This document shows, piece by piece, positions 1 through 8,743 of a stretch of DNA of 64,000 nucleotides. Position 1 is the first letter of the stretch, and each line of letters opens with the position of its first letter. This stretch comes from Cellvibrio sp. pealriver (GTDB lineage: Bacteria; Pseudomonadota; Gammaproteobacteria; Pseudomonadales; Cellvibrionaceae), in assembly GCF_001183545.1 (NCBI RefSeq), contig NZ_KQ236688.1:186001-250000 (forward strand). Reading direction: 5' to 3'. The notes under the pieces were generated by a model. It was not told the DNA's origin, searched no databases, and was given only the letters and a program-made list of their open reading frames with translations. The translations under genes and the position numbers were made by a program.

Positions 1-2
1 GC

Positions 3-1661
3 TATAACGCCCATCTCACACAGGTAAAAGTATCTGCGGATGTGGACAACAGTTTTTTGGCATTCGCAGATGGCAGATTGTTTAACGCCAATAATCTGGT
101 AATGGCACCGGGTAATGATGACCCCCGCGTGTGGCATTGGTATATCCATGCACTGGAGCGCCCTCGCGAGACAACCATTGAGAGCCCTACTATTGCATCG
201 GCAACAGGTAAAAATGTGGTGTCCTTAGGGCGCGCCGTAATCAATTCCGATGGCAGTGTAAAAGCCATATTGGGTATTGATGTGGTGATTGACGATATCG
301 TCCAGCAATTGCGTGACATTGATCTCCCTGGTAATGGCTATATGTTTATTGCGCGTGGCGACAAGGTGTTCTCTCACGCAGATCAAAAACTGTTGAATAA
401 ACCTTTACTGGATATTTCAGCTGATTTGACCCAGTCGCAGCTCGAAAAAATTCTCAGGGATAAAGATGAATTGCATTTGATCCAACTGGATGGCAAGAGT
501 ACCCAGGTGTTTGCTGATGCCATTCCCGGTTCAAATCTGGTGCTGGTGATGGTGCTTGATCGCGAGTTACTGGTGGCACCGGTCCACTCGGCTTTGATGG
601 GGCAATTAGCAGCTATTCTGGTGCTGTTGGTGGCTATTCTCGTCGTGTTGAATTGGTTTATTGGGGTACTGTTGAAACCATTGCACACGGTATCCCAGTC
701 GCTGTCGGATATCGCCTCGGGCGGGGGCGATTTGTCGCGCCGTCTGCCGCTCACCTCACATGATGAGGTCGGGTTATTGGCCGCCAACTTCAATTCATTT
801 GTCGATCACATGAGCGATCTGGTCAAGCATATCCGTGCCCAAGCCAACGATCTGCAGGACAACGCCCGCGCGATGGCAGATTCGGCGGTGTCTTCGGTGC
901 GTGATCTCGGCGTGCAGCAACAACAAATTGGCATGGTCGCCCAGGCGATGAACGAAATGACCAGTGCTACCCACGAAATTGCCCATCATGCGGAGCACAC
1001 TGCAGACTCGGTGCGTGAGTCGGTCAGCAGTGCGAGTGAGGGTAAGTTACAAGTCGATAAAACACGCGATTCCATCGTGGTACTGGCTAAAAAGGTCGAG
1101 CAAGCCGGTACAGTGATATCTACCCTCAATAACAATGCACAAAATATCAGCGGTATTCTGGCCACTATTCAAGGTATCGCAGAGCAGACCAATTTGCTGG
1201 CACTCAATGCAGCGATTGAAGCTGCGCGTGCAGGTGAACAGGGGCGTGGTTTTGCGGTAGTGGCAGATGAAGTGAGAGTGTTATCACAGCGCACCCATGC
1301 CAGCACAGAGGAAATCCAATCGATGATTGGCAGTCTCCAATCTACTGCACAGAATGCAGTATCGATCATGGAGGACAGTCGTCGTCTGGCTACCGGTAGC
1401 GTCGATAATGCGGACAGTGCATCGCATTCGCTGGATAAAATTAACTCATCCGTCGGTGCTATCAGTGGTATGGCTGTACAAATTGCTACGGCCGCTGAGG
1501 AGCAAAGCCAGGTTGTGCAAGAAGTGCTTAATAACATCACCGCGATTAAACAGGTTGCTGATAACTCTGCTGCTTCTGCCTTGCAGGGCGATGAAAGAGC
1601 GAAAAGTTTGCAAGATTTGGCGCGCGGCCTAAATGATAAGGTCTCAACTTTCCGCCTTTAA
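3..1661 (+). CDS. methyl-accepting chemotaxis protein (5'-truncated by window edge)
   Basis: Inner-membrane chemoreceptor that signals ligand binding to CheA/CheW. The reading frame is open to the left edge, so the N-terminus with its first membrane helix lies outside the window. The visible part begins in a periplasmic dCache-like sensor domain, followed by a hydrophobic helix (about residues 188-210 counted from codon 42), a HAMP segment, and a long cytoplasmic coiled coil. The conserved MCP hairpin tip is clear (EQTNLLALNAAIEAARAGEQ), followed by GRGFAVVADEVR. The ligand is not predictable. A strong terminator follows directly, so it is probably the last gene of its transcript. Confidence 0.93.
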   Translation, partial: YNAHLTQVKVSADVDNSFLAFADGRLFNANNLVMAPGNDDPRVWHWYIHALERPRETTIESPTIASATGKNVVSLGRAVINSDGSVKAILGIDVVIDDIVQQLRDIDLPGNGYMFIARGDKVFSHADQKLLNKPLLDISADLTQSQLEKILRDKDELHLIQLDGKSTQVFADAIPGSNLVLVMVLDRELLVAPVHSALMGQLAAILVLLVAILVVLNWFIGVLLKPLHTVSQSLSDIASGGGDLSRRLPLTSHDEVGLLAANFNSFVDHMSDLVKHIRAQANDLQDNARAMADSAVSSVRDLGVQQQQIGMVAQAMNEMTSATHEIAHHAEHTADSVRESVSSASEGKLQVDKTRDSIVVLAKKVEQAGTVISTLNNNAQNISGILATIQGIAEQTNLLALNAAIEAARAGEQGRGFAVVADEVRVLSQRTHASTEEIQSMIGSLQSTAQNAVSIMEDSRRLATGSVDNADSASHSLDKINSSVGAISGMAVQIATAAEEQSQVVQEVLNNITAIKQVADNSAASALQGDERAKSLQDLARGLNDKVSTFRL

Positions 1662-1685
1662 GGTTTATTTGCAGTCACTAAATTC

Positions 1686-1713
1686 AAAAAAGCAGCCTTC
1701 GGGCTGCTTTTTT
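1686..1713 (+). terminator. rho-independent terminator after MCP gene
   Basis: Perfect 7-bp stem AGCAGCC / GGCTGCT with a TTCG tetraloop, flanked by an A-run on the left and a T-run on the right. It lies about 25 bp after the receptor stop codon. The A/T flanks could let it work in both directions. Confidence 0.9.
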
Positions 1714-1896
1714 GTTCTTGGCAGTTTTGCCTGCCGATTACCCGCTGTTAGGCGGGTGTGAAAACCCTGTATTTCGCTACGGCAACTGTGGGAATTTGGC
1801 CCACTTGCGAGTACAATTCCGCGCCCAAGTAGGAAGGGGTCTGTGGCTTGTGGATCCTGCCCGGTGATCGTCAACGAGTTATAGCGGGAGTTTCCC

Positions 1897-3114
1897 ATGT
1901 CATCTATCAAAAAAGTGGTGTTGGCCTATTCCGGCGGCCTCGACACTTCAGTTATCGTCAAATGGCTGCAAGAAAACTACAACTGTGAAGTTATCACCTT
2001 CACTGCTGACATTGGTCAGGGCGAAGAAGTAGAGCCAGCACGCGCTAAAGCCCAGGCGTTGGGTGTGAAACAAATTTATATCGATGACTTGCGCGAAGAG
2101 TTTGTCCGCGATTTCGTATTCCCTATGTTCCGCGCCAATACCATCTATGAGGGTGAGTATTTGCTCGGTACTTCTATTGCCCGCCCGTTAATCGCCAAGC
2201 GTTTGATTGAGATTGCCAACGAAGTGGGTGCCGATGCTATTTCCCATGGCGCGACCGGCAAAGGTAACGATCAGGTTCGCTTCGAGCTGGGAGCCTATGC
2301 TCTTAAGCCGGGCATCAAGGTAATCGCCCCTTGGCGCGAATGGGATCTGACCTCGCGTGAAACCTTGATGCAATATTGCGAACAGCACAATATTCCAGTG
2401 GATTTCACCAAAAAGAAAAAATCCCCTTACTCGATGGATGCCAACCTGCTGCACATTTCCTACGAAGGAAAAGTCCTTGAAAATCCCTGGACTGAAGCCG
2501 AAGAGGATATGTGGCGTTGGACTGTAGCGCCTGAAGCTGCTCCAGACAAAGCGACTTATCTTGAACTCACTTATGAAAAAGGTGATGTTGTTGCAATTGA
2601 TGGCAAGCGCATGAGCCCTGCAGAGATCCTGACCTATCTGAACAAAGTGGGTGGGGAAAATGGTGTCGGTCGTCTCGATATCGTAGAAAACCGCTACGTA
2701 GGTATGAAGTCACGCGGTTGCTATGAGACCCCTGGCGGTACCATCATGCTGCGTGCGCATCGTGCAATTGAATCTATTACTCTGGATCGTGAAGTTGCGC
2801 ATTTGAAAGACAGTTTGATGCCGAAATACGCCGAAATGATCTATAACGGTTATTGGTGGAGTCCGGAGCGTTTGATGATGCAGGCGATGATCGACCAATC
2901 GCAGGTGCACGTGAACGGTGATGTTCGGGTGAAATTGTACAAAGGCGCTGTGCATGTTGTTGGTCGTCGTTCGGCAGATAGCTTGTTCGATGAAAAAGTA
3001 GCAACCTTTGAAGATGATGCAGGTGCTTACAACCAAAAAGATGCTGAAGGTTTCATTAAACTGAATGCCTTGCGTATGCGTATTGCAGCTAATAAAGGCC
3101 GTGTTATCAAGTAA
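1897..3114 (+). CDS. argG: argininosuccinate synthase
   Basis: Catalyses ATP-dependent condensation of citrulline and aspartate to argininosuccinate, the penultimate step of arginine synthesis, in the cytoplasm. The 405-residue length is typical. The N-terminal P-loop-like [10 protein letters not shown] and the downstream [15 protein letters not shown] and [11 protein letters not shown] motifs are diagnostic. The ATG at 1897 is preceded by a GGGAG-type ribosome-binding site. The gene stands alone between the upstream terminator and the cco locus. The 183-bp leader contains a small hairpin (ACCCGC, 6-nt loop, GCGGGT at 1740-1757); I could not identify a convincing ArgR box. Confidence 0.97.
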   Translation: MSSIKKVVLAYSGGLDTSVIVKWLQENYNCEVITFTADIGQGEEVEPARAKAQALGVKQIYIDDLREEFVRDFVFPMFRANTIYEGEYLLGTSIARPLIAKRLIEIANEVGADAISHGATGKGNDQVRFELGAYALKPGIKVIAPWREWDLTSRETLMQYCEQHNIPVDFTKKKKSPYSMDANLLHISYEGKVLENPWTEAEEDMWRWTVAPEAAPDKATYLELTYEKGDVVAIDGKRMSPAEILTYLNKVGGENGVGRLDIVENRYVGMKSRGCYETPGGTIMLRAHRAIESITLDREVAHLKDSLMPKYAEMIYNGYWWSPERLMMQAMIDQSQVHVNGDVRVKLYKGAVHVVGRRSADSLFDEKVATFEDDAGAYNQKDAEGFIKLNALRMRIAANKGRVIK

Positions 3115-3123
3115 TGCCTGATG

Positions 3124-3149
3124 CACTGCTTTTGCTGATGCGAGCAGTG
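3124..3149 (+). terminator. possible weak terminator after argG
   Basis: CACTGC and GCAGTG can pair across a 14-nt loop just after the argG stop. The following sequence is only moderately T-rich (accttgcttta), so this is a candidate only. Confidence 0.35.
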
Positions 3150-3197
3150 TACCTTGCTTTATCTGAAGGCACAGTAGGTTAAATTCGCATAAATAAT

Positions 3198-3211
3198 TTG
3201 ATAAATATCAA
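3198..3211 (+). promoter_or_regulatory. FNR/Anr box upstream of ccoN
   Basis: TTGATAAATATCAA is a perfect match to the FNR/Anr consensus TTGAT-N4-ATCAA. It lies about 160 bp before ccoN. If it acts as a class II site (centre at -41.5), transcription would start near 3246, giving a 125-nt leader. Oxygen-regulated ccoNOQP operons commonly carry this arrangement, which supports microaerobic induction here. Confidence 0.85.
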
Positions 3212-3289
3212 GCCTATACCGACAAGTGTGAGACAAACTGCCGTTCATGAGGCAAAATGCCGCACCTTCAGTAGGGTTATAGGCTTGAT
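3207..3289. repeat. long imperfect inverted repeat overlapping the FNR box
   Basis: ATCAAGCCTATACC (3207-3220) and GGTTATAGGCTTGAT (3275-3289) are inverted copies differing by one inserted base. They flank a 54-bp centre. The left arm shares ATCAA with the right half of the FNR box. The predicted transcription start near 3246 falls inside the loop, so the structure would not form wholly in the RNA. It could be a second operator pair or a fortuitous repeat. Confidence 0.6.
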
Positions 3290-3370
3290 GATTGCCGTGT
3301 AGCTCTGAGTGATCAGGGTTCTGCCAGAGACAACAAGTTTTCATTTCTCTTTAAGTAACAGGAAAGTCCT

Positions 3371-4825
3371 ATGGGTAGTCATGCGACTGTTGCTGGTGAT
3401 CCACCGGTATACGACTTTGATATAGTACGTAAATTCTCGATTATGACCATTGTATGGGGCATATTCGGTATGGGAATGGGCGTATTCATTGCTGCGCAAC
3501 TGGTGTGGCCAGGTCTGAATGATCTGCTGCAACCTTACACCAGTTTCGGCCGTTTACGTCCATTGCATACCAATGCGGTAATTTTCGCATTTGGTGGTTG
3601 TGCACTGATGGCAACTTCTTACTATGTTGTCCAACGCACGTGTCAAGCTCCATTATTTGGTGGTTGGCTGGTTCCGTTCACCTTCTGGGGCTGGCAGGCA
3701 GTTATTGTTTTGGCTGCGATTACTTTGCCCTTGGGTATTACTTCCACGAAAGAATATGCAGAGTTGGAATGGCCAATCGACATACTTCTGGCGTTGGTAT
3801 GGATTTCCTACGCGATTGTTTTCTTCGGCACTATTGTTAAGCGCCGCACTTCACATATCTATGTTGCCAACTGGTTTTATGGTGGTTTTATTGTCACCGT
3901 AGCCGTACTGCATATTGTGAATAGCGCAGCCATTCCTGTCACACTGACCAAATCTTATTCTGCTTATGCGGGTGCTGCAGATGCGATGGTTCAATGGTGG
4001 TATGGCCACAATGCGGTAGGATTCTTTTTGACAGCGGGTTTCTTGGGGATGATGTATTACTTTGTTCCCAAGCAGGCTGGTCGTCCTGTTTATTCTTATC
4101 AATTATCTATTGTACATTTCTGGGCGCTGATCTCCCTCTATATTTGGGCCGGCTCGCATCACTTGCACTATTCAGCCTTGCCAGATTGGACCCAATCCCT
4201 TGGTATGGTGATGTCCCTGATTTTGTTGGCTCCAAGTTGGGGTGGGATGATCAACGGTATTATGACGTTGTCAGGTGCGTGGCATAAATTGCGCACCGAT
4301 CCGACTCTGCGCTTCCTGGTTGTAGCGCTTTCTTTCTACGGCATGTCTACTTTCGAAGGCCCAATGATGGCAATTAAGAACGTCAACGCACTCTCACACA
4401 ACACCGACTGGACTGTTGGTCACGTTCACTCAGGTGCTCTTGGTTGGGTAGCGATGATTTCTATTGGCGCTCTGTACCACATGTTGCCAAAGCTGTTTAA
4501 CCGTGAAGAAATGTTCAGCGTAAAACTGATCAACTTACACTTTTGGTTGGCGACAGTAGGTACCGTTCTATATGTTGTGGCCATGTGGATCAACGGCATT
4601 GGACAAGGTTTGATGTGGCGTGCATTCAACCCTGATGGATCCTTGACTTACAGCTTTATTGAAACGGTTGTATTTAGTAAAGGTGGTTACATCATGCGCT
4701 TTATTGGTGGTGCCTTCTTCCTGACAGGTATGCTGGTAATGGCCTACAACACTTATCGTACTGTGAGTGCAGCCAACAAAGCTGCAGAAAGTGCTAGCCA
4801 GCCTGCTCAGGCGCCAGCTGTTTAA
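3371..4825 (+). CDS. ccoN: cbb3-type cytochrome c oxidase subunit I
   Basis: Catalytic heme-copper subunit of the high-affinity cbb3 oxidase, which reduces oxygen and pumps protons across the inner membrane. At 484 residues it has about twelve hydrophobic segments. Recognisable family stretches include the N-terminal [14 protein letters not shown], the [20 protein letters not shown] helix, and [16 protein letters not shown] with histidines of the metal site. The start ATG at 3371 follows an AGGAAAG ribosome-binding site. First gene of ccoNOQP, 10 bp before ccoO. Probably FNR/Anr-controlled through the box at 3198. Confidence 0.97.
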   Translation: MGSHATVAGDPPVYDFDIVRKFSIMTIVWGIFGMGMGVFIAAQLVWPGLNDLLQPYTSFGRLRPLHTNAVIFAFGGCALMATSYYVVQRTCQAPLFGGWLVPFTFWGWQAVIVLAAITLPLGITSTKEYAELEWPIDILLALVWISYAIVFFGTIVKRRTSHIYVANWFYGGFIVTVAVLHIVNSAAIPVTLTKSYSAYAGAADAMVQWWYGHNAVGFFLTAGFLGMMYYFVPKQAGRPVYSYQLSIVHFWALISLYIWAGSHHLHYSALPDWTQSLGMVMSLILLAPSWGGMINGIMTLSGAWHKLRTDPTLRFLVVALSFYGMSTFEGPMMAIKNVNALSHNTDWTVGHVHSGALGWVAMISIGALYHMLPKLFNREEMFSVKLINLHFWLATVGTVLYVVAMWINGIGQGLMWRAFNPDGSLTYSFIETVVFSKGGYIMRFIGGAFFLTGMLVMAYNTYRTVSAANKAAESASQPAQAPAV

Positions 4826-4835
4826 GGGGAATGCC

Positions 4836-5447
4836 ATGAAAGGTCATGAAATAGTAGAAAAGAATATCGGCTTGATGACTGTGTTTATGGTTATCGCTAT
4901 TAGCTTTGGTGGTTTGGTAGAAATTGTTCCGCAATTCTTCCTCAAACAAACCACCACCCCTATCGAAGGGTTGAAGCCATTAAATGCTGTGCAGTTGGAA
5001 GGGCGTGATATCTATATCCGTGAAGGCTGCCATGTGTGCCACACCCAAATGGTTCGTCCTTTGCGTGCAGAGGTTGAACGTTATGGACACTATTCTGTAG
5101 CGGGCGAATCGGTATACGAACATCCATTCTTGTGGGGCTCCAAACGCACTGGTCCAGATTTGGCGCGTGTTGGTGGTCGTTACTCAGATGATTGGCACAA
5201 AGTGCATCTGTTCAATCCTCGTATTGTGGTACCTGAATCGATTATGCCTGCGTACCCACATCTATACGATAACAAGCTGGATGGTAAGCACACCGAGGCA
5301 AAAATGCGTGCGTTATCCAAAGTAGGTGTTCCTTACACCGAAGAGGACTTCGCAGGGGCCAAACAAGCGGTGCAAGGCGTAACTGAAATGGATGCACTGG
5401 TTGCATACTTGCAAAACCTTGGCTTATTGCTCAAAGAGAAGCGCTAA
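4836..5447 (+). CDS. ccoO: cbb3-type cytochrome c oxidase subunit II
   Basis: Membrane-anchored monoheme cytochrome c subunit that passes electrons from CcoP to CcoN. The 203-residue protein begins [10 protein letters not shown], has one N-terminal membrane helix (about 11-34), and a CHVCH heme motif with cysteines 65 and 68 and ligand H69. The ATG at 4836 was chosen over an in-frame start at 4767 inside ccoN because it has an AAGGGGA ribosome-binding site and matches the family N-terminus. Its TAA shares one base with the ccoQ ATG. Confidence 0.97.
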   Translation: MKGHEIVEKNIGLMTVFMVIAISFGGLVEIVPQFFLKQTTTPIEGLKPLNAVQLEGRDIYIREGCHVCHTQMVRPLRAEVERYGHYSVAGESVYEHPFLWGSKRTGPDLARVGGRYSDDWHKVHLFNPRIVVPESIMPAYPHLYDNKLDGKHTEAKMRALSKVGVPYTEEDFAGAKQAVQGVTEMDALVAYLQNLGLLLKEKR

Positions 5448-5641
5448 TGGACGCTGGTACAGTTGGCGCTATTTCTACCGTGTTGGTGACTATCGCTTTT
5501 TTCGGCGTTTGCCTTTGGGCGTTCTCGCCCAAATTGAAAAAACGCTTTGAAGATGATGCGAAATTGCCCTTTGCGGATGATGAAAAAACCGAACTAACCG
5601 CAAAGCAGCCAGAAAACAAGCAGACAGATGATCGAAAGTAA
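5447..5641 (+). CDS. ccoQ: cbb3 oxidase small subunit CcoQ/FixQ
   Basis: Small single-helix subunit thought to stabilise the association of CcoP with CcoNO. The 64-residue protein has a hydrophobic segment at about 8-27 and a charged, Lys/Glu-rich cytoplasmic tail, as is usual for the family. The start codon overlaps the ccoO stop (TAATG), indicating translational coupling. Confidence 0.9.
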   Translation: MDAGTVGAISTVLVTIAFFGVCLWAFSPKLKKRFEDDAKLPFADDEKTELTAKQPENKQTDDRK

Positions 5642-5665
5642 TCATCGATTAGGGGCGGAGTTAAT

Positions 5666-6577
5666 ATGAGTACTTTTTGGAGTTTATGGATCATTATCCT
5701 GACCAGCACTAACCTTGTGTTGCTGTTCTGGATATTAATGGCCAATCGCAGACGTGCGATAACCGGTGATGAAAAGGAAGCGCAAACCACTGGTCATGAA
5801 TATGATGGGATTGAGGAATACGATAATCCGCTACCACGTTGGTGGTTCTGGATGTTCATCCTGACGTTTGTGTTCTCTATTGGATATTTGATTATTTATC
5901 CAGGTATGGGGACTTACGAAGGTCTTAAAGATAGTGAAGGGAAAGCATGGACCTCTGTAAACGAGTTGCGCGGACATCAAGCTGAGGCTGAAAAGGTTTA
6001 CGCAGAGACCTATGGCGTTTATTCAAAAATGCCTATCGAGGAAGTGGCCAAAAATCCTGATGCGTTGAAAATGGGCTTTCGCTTATTTGCTAACAACTGT
6101 GCGATTTGTCACGGTGCTGATGGTGGAGGCAACCCCGGGTTCCCCAATCTGACCGATAAAGATTGGCTTTATGGCGGTACTCCGGAAAAAATTCTCGAAA
6201 CTATCGTGCATGGTCGTAAGGCCGCAATGCCTGCATGGGTTGGTGTGATTGGTGAAGAAGGCGTTGTGGATGTTGCGGAGTATGTGCTGCAAATTTCCGG
6301 AAATGAACACGATGCAGCGAAAGCTGAAAAAGGTGCCAAATTGTTTGCTACCAACTGTGTTGCTTGTCATGGTGCAGATGGTAAAGGCAATCAGCTCGTG
6401 GGTGCGCCTAATTTAACCGATGACATTTGGCTTTATGGTGGTGAACCAGCAACTATTCGCCAAACTTTGCGTGATGGCCGTAATGGTGTAATGCCGGCGC
6501 AACAAGAATTGCTCAAAGAAGATCGCATACATTTGTTGGCTGCTTATGTTTACAGCCTGTCGCTGGAAGAAAATTAA
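5666..6577 (+). CDS. ccoP: cbb3-type cytochrome c oxidase subunit III (diheme)
   Basis: Diheme cytochrome c subunit that accepts electrons from soluble or membrane cytochromes. It is 303 residues long with two N-terminal membrane helices (about 5-25 and 58-79) and two heme motifs, CAICHGADG (Cys145, Cys148, His149) and CVACHGADG (Cys231, Cys234, His235). Downstream methionines in AAMPAW and GVMPAQ fit the sixth heme ligands. A GGGGCGGAG-like ribosome-binding site precedes the ATG. Last gene of the oxidase operon; a strong terminator follows. Confidence 0.97.
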   Translation: MSTFWSLWIIILTSTNLVLLFWILMANRRRAITGDEKEAQTTGHEYDGIEEYDNPLPRWWFWMFILTFVFSIGYLIIYPGMGTYEGLKDSEGKAWTSVNELRGHQAEAEKVYAETYGVYSKMPIEEVAKNPDALKMGFRLFANNCAICHGADGGGNPGFPNLTDKDWLYGGTPEKILETIVHGRKAAMPAWVGVIGEEGVVDVAEYVLQISGNEHDAAKAEKGAKLFATNCVACHGADGKGNQLVGAPNLTDDIWLYGGEPATIRQTLRDGRNGVMPAQQELLKEDRIHLLAAYVYSLSLEEN

Positions 6578-6609
6578 TTTTCTCTGAAGATTAATCTTTC
6601 TCCAAGGAG

Positions 6610-6635
6610 GGCAGGCTAAGGCCTGCCTTTTTTTT
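6610..6635 (+). terminator. rho-independent terminator after ccoP
   Basis: Stem GGCAGGC / GCCTGCC with a TAAG loop, followed by eight or more T. It separates ccoNOQP from ccoGHIS, so the assembly genes probably have their own promoter or depend on read-through. I saw no FNR box between the two groups. Confidence 0.9.
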
Positions 6636-6700
6636 CGCACTTACATCAGCTTTTCTACTGCCTTGTGAGTATGAGGTAGTAGTTTTAAGAGGTAATCCCC

Positions 6701-8107
6701 TTGAGTGAAAAACCCTCAGACCAACGGTCATCACCAGCGGAACCTACTATTCGTTACGTAAATCTCTACGAAGCGGACGAGAAAATCTATACCCGCCGAA
6801 TTACCGGATTTTACCAGCGTTTGCGTCGCTATACCGGCCTGCCACTCATGCTGGGCTTTTTATTGATGCCTTGGCTGGTGATCGATAACCGCCCTGCCAT
6901 CCTATTCGATTTACCCGAACGCAAATTCCACATTCTCTGGCTCACGTTTTGGCCGCAAGATGCTATGTATCTTGCGTGGCTTCTGGTTATCGCTGCATTT
7001 TTACTGTTCACAGTTACCGTTTTGGTTGGGCGTGTTTGGTGCGGGTTTACTTGTCCGCAAACCGTGTGGACCCAAATGTTCATTTGGGCTGAACATCTGT
7101 GTGAGGGGGATCGTAATAAGCGCATAAAACTGGATGCGCAGCCTTGGGGATTTGAAAAAATATGGTGCAAAGGTGCCAAACAATTTATCTGGATTGCTAT
7201 TTCGCTTGTCACCTCCCTGACCTTCGTCGGTTATTTCACGCCTATTCGTGAATTGGTTGTGGGCTTTTTTACCTTTCATCTGGATCTGATAACTGCATTC
7301 TGGGTTTTGTTTTATGTCGCTGCTACCTACATGAATGCAGGGTTTATGCGTGAGCAGTTCTGTAAATACATTTGTCCCTACGCTCGTTTTCAAGCGGTAA
7401 TGTATGACCACGATACGTTGACCGTTTCCTACAACAGTCTGCGTGGAGAAAAGCGTGGGCCACGTAAGTTGGACAGCGATTATAAAGCCCAGGGCATGGG
7501 TGACTGTATTGATTGTTCCTGGTGTGTACAGGTTTGCCCTGTGGATATTGATATTCGCGATGGATTGCAAGCGGAATGTATTGACTGCGGACTATGTGTT
7601 GATGCCTGCAATAGTGTGATGGACAAAATGGGCTATCCACGAGGATTGATCAGTTTTACCACGGAGGATGCTATCCAAAATGGTAAAACCAAAGTCTTCC
7701 GCCCGCGGCTGCTGGGTTATGGCCTGATGCTGACGATCATGATTTCACTTTTTGTATATTCAATCGCGACTCGCGTACCTGTTGGTCTGGAGGCGCAGCG
7801 CGATCGCGGTGTGCGAATGTATCGCGAGTCAGATGGCCATATCCAGAATGTGTACACCCTGAAAATCAGTAATATGGATCGCGCCACCCATACATATGAT
7901 CTGGAAGTAGAGGGCAATAATGATTTTATTATCCAGGGATACAGGGCAATTCCGGCGGTAGAAGGTGAGGTACTGACTATTCCGGTGCGGGTCGCAATCA
8001 AAAAAGCAGACCTCAAGGCTAAAAAGACGGAAATTCGTTTCCGGGTACGTGCCCGTGAAAATGCTGAGATTACGACAACCAACACGACGACATTTATCGG
8101 CCCCTGA
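6701..8107 (+). CDS. ccoG: cytochrome c oxidase accessory protein CcoG (FixG/RdxA family)
   Basis: Membrane-bound iron-sulfur protein implicated in copper handling during cbb3 assembly. The 468 residues show several membrane helices, a CGFTCPQTVW cluster motif, CKYICPYARFQ, and a ferredoxin-like pair (CIDCSWCVQVCP and CIDCGLCVDACN). The C-terminal 120 residues form an Ig-like periplasmic FixG domain. The start is TTG at 6701, supported by AAGAGGT seven bases upstream and the MSEKPS N-terminus. First gene of ccoGHIS. Confidence 0.95.
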   Translation: MSEKPSDQRSSPAEPTIRYVNLYEADEKIYTRRITGFYQRLRRYTGLPLMLGFLLMPWLVIDNRPAILFDLPERKFHILWLTFWPQDAMYLAWLLVIAAFLLFTVTVLVGRVWCGFTCPQTVWTQMFIWAEHLCEGDRNKRIKLDAQPWGFEKIWCKGAKQFIWIAISLVTSLTFVGYFTPIRELVVGFFTFHLDLITAFWVLFYVAATYMNAGFMREQFCKYICPYARFQAVMYDHDTLTVSYNSLRGEKRGPRKLDSDYKAQGMGDCIDCSWCVQVCPVDIDIRDGLQAECIDCGLCVDACNSVMDKMGYPRGLISFTTEDAIQNGKTKVFRPRLLGYGLMLTIMISLFVYSIATRVPVGLEAQRDRGVRMYRESDGHIQNVYTLKISNMDRATHTYDLEVEGNNDFIIQGYRAIPAVEGEVLTIPVRVAIKKADLKAKKTEIRFRVRARENAEITTTNTTTFIGP

Positions 8108-8171
8108 TGTTTGCCATTCGCAGTAATTGCTTCGGCGCAATGGATTCGCCTGCTAATACGAGAGAATTGTT

Positions 8172-8729
8172 ATGAGCGAGTCAACCCACAATACTATTGA
8201 TGAGGCAGCAAAGCCCTGGTACCGCCAGTTTTGGTTTTGGTTTGTATTTAGCCCACTGATTTACATCATGATCATGTGCAGCATCACTGTCACTATTGCG
8301 CTCAAGGGTGCGGATGATGTGATCATCGATAACTACTACAAAGAGGGGCGTATGATTAACCAGACCCTGGGGCAGGATAAGCGCGCCAGTGAGCTGGGGC
8401 TGAGTGGCGAGGTGCAGTTTGATCGTGTATCCGGTGAGGTGTTGCTGGTTATTGCCAATACTCCGGACGATCAAAAGCTCATGCCATCACAATTATTGTT
8501 GATGATGGGGCATCCGGTTAAGGCTGATAAAGACCAGCTGGTTAAGTTAACGGCGGTAAGCGCCGGGCGCTATCGTGGTGAACTCAAGACTAAACCGGAT
8601 TACTCCTGGTACCTAACGTTATATCCGGTAGCAGAATTGGCGCAACGCAATGAGGCTCCATGGTCGCTAAGCGGTGAAATTGATTTCCGCAAAGCCGAAC
8701 AAACCCGTCTGACACCGCGAGTCAAGTAA
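8172..8729 (+). CDS. ccoH: cbb3 oxidase assembly protein CcoH/FixH
   Basis: Single-pass membrane protein required for cbb3 oxidase assembly; it contacts the oxidase subunits early in biogenesis. The 185-residue protein has the family pattern: short cytoplasmic start with PWYRQFWFWFVF, one membrane helix (about 20-45), then DNYYKEGRMIN and a periplasmic domain. It lies between ccoG and ccoI, as in other cco loci. Confidence 0.9.
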   Translation: MSESTHNTIDEAAKPWYRQFWFWFVFSPLIYIMIMCSITVTIALKGADDVIIDNYYKEGRMINQTLGQDKRASELGLSGEVQFDRVSGEVLLVIANTPDDQKLMPSQLLLMMGHPVKADKDQLVKLTAVSAGRYRGELKTKPDYSWYLTLYPVAELAQRNEAPWSLSGEIDFRKAEQTRLTPRVK

Positions 8730-8743
8730 TTGTCTACCGGCCG

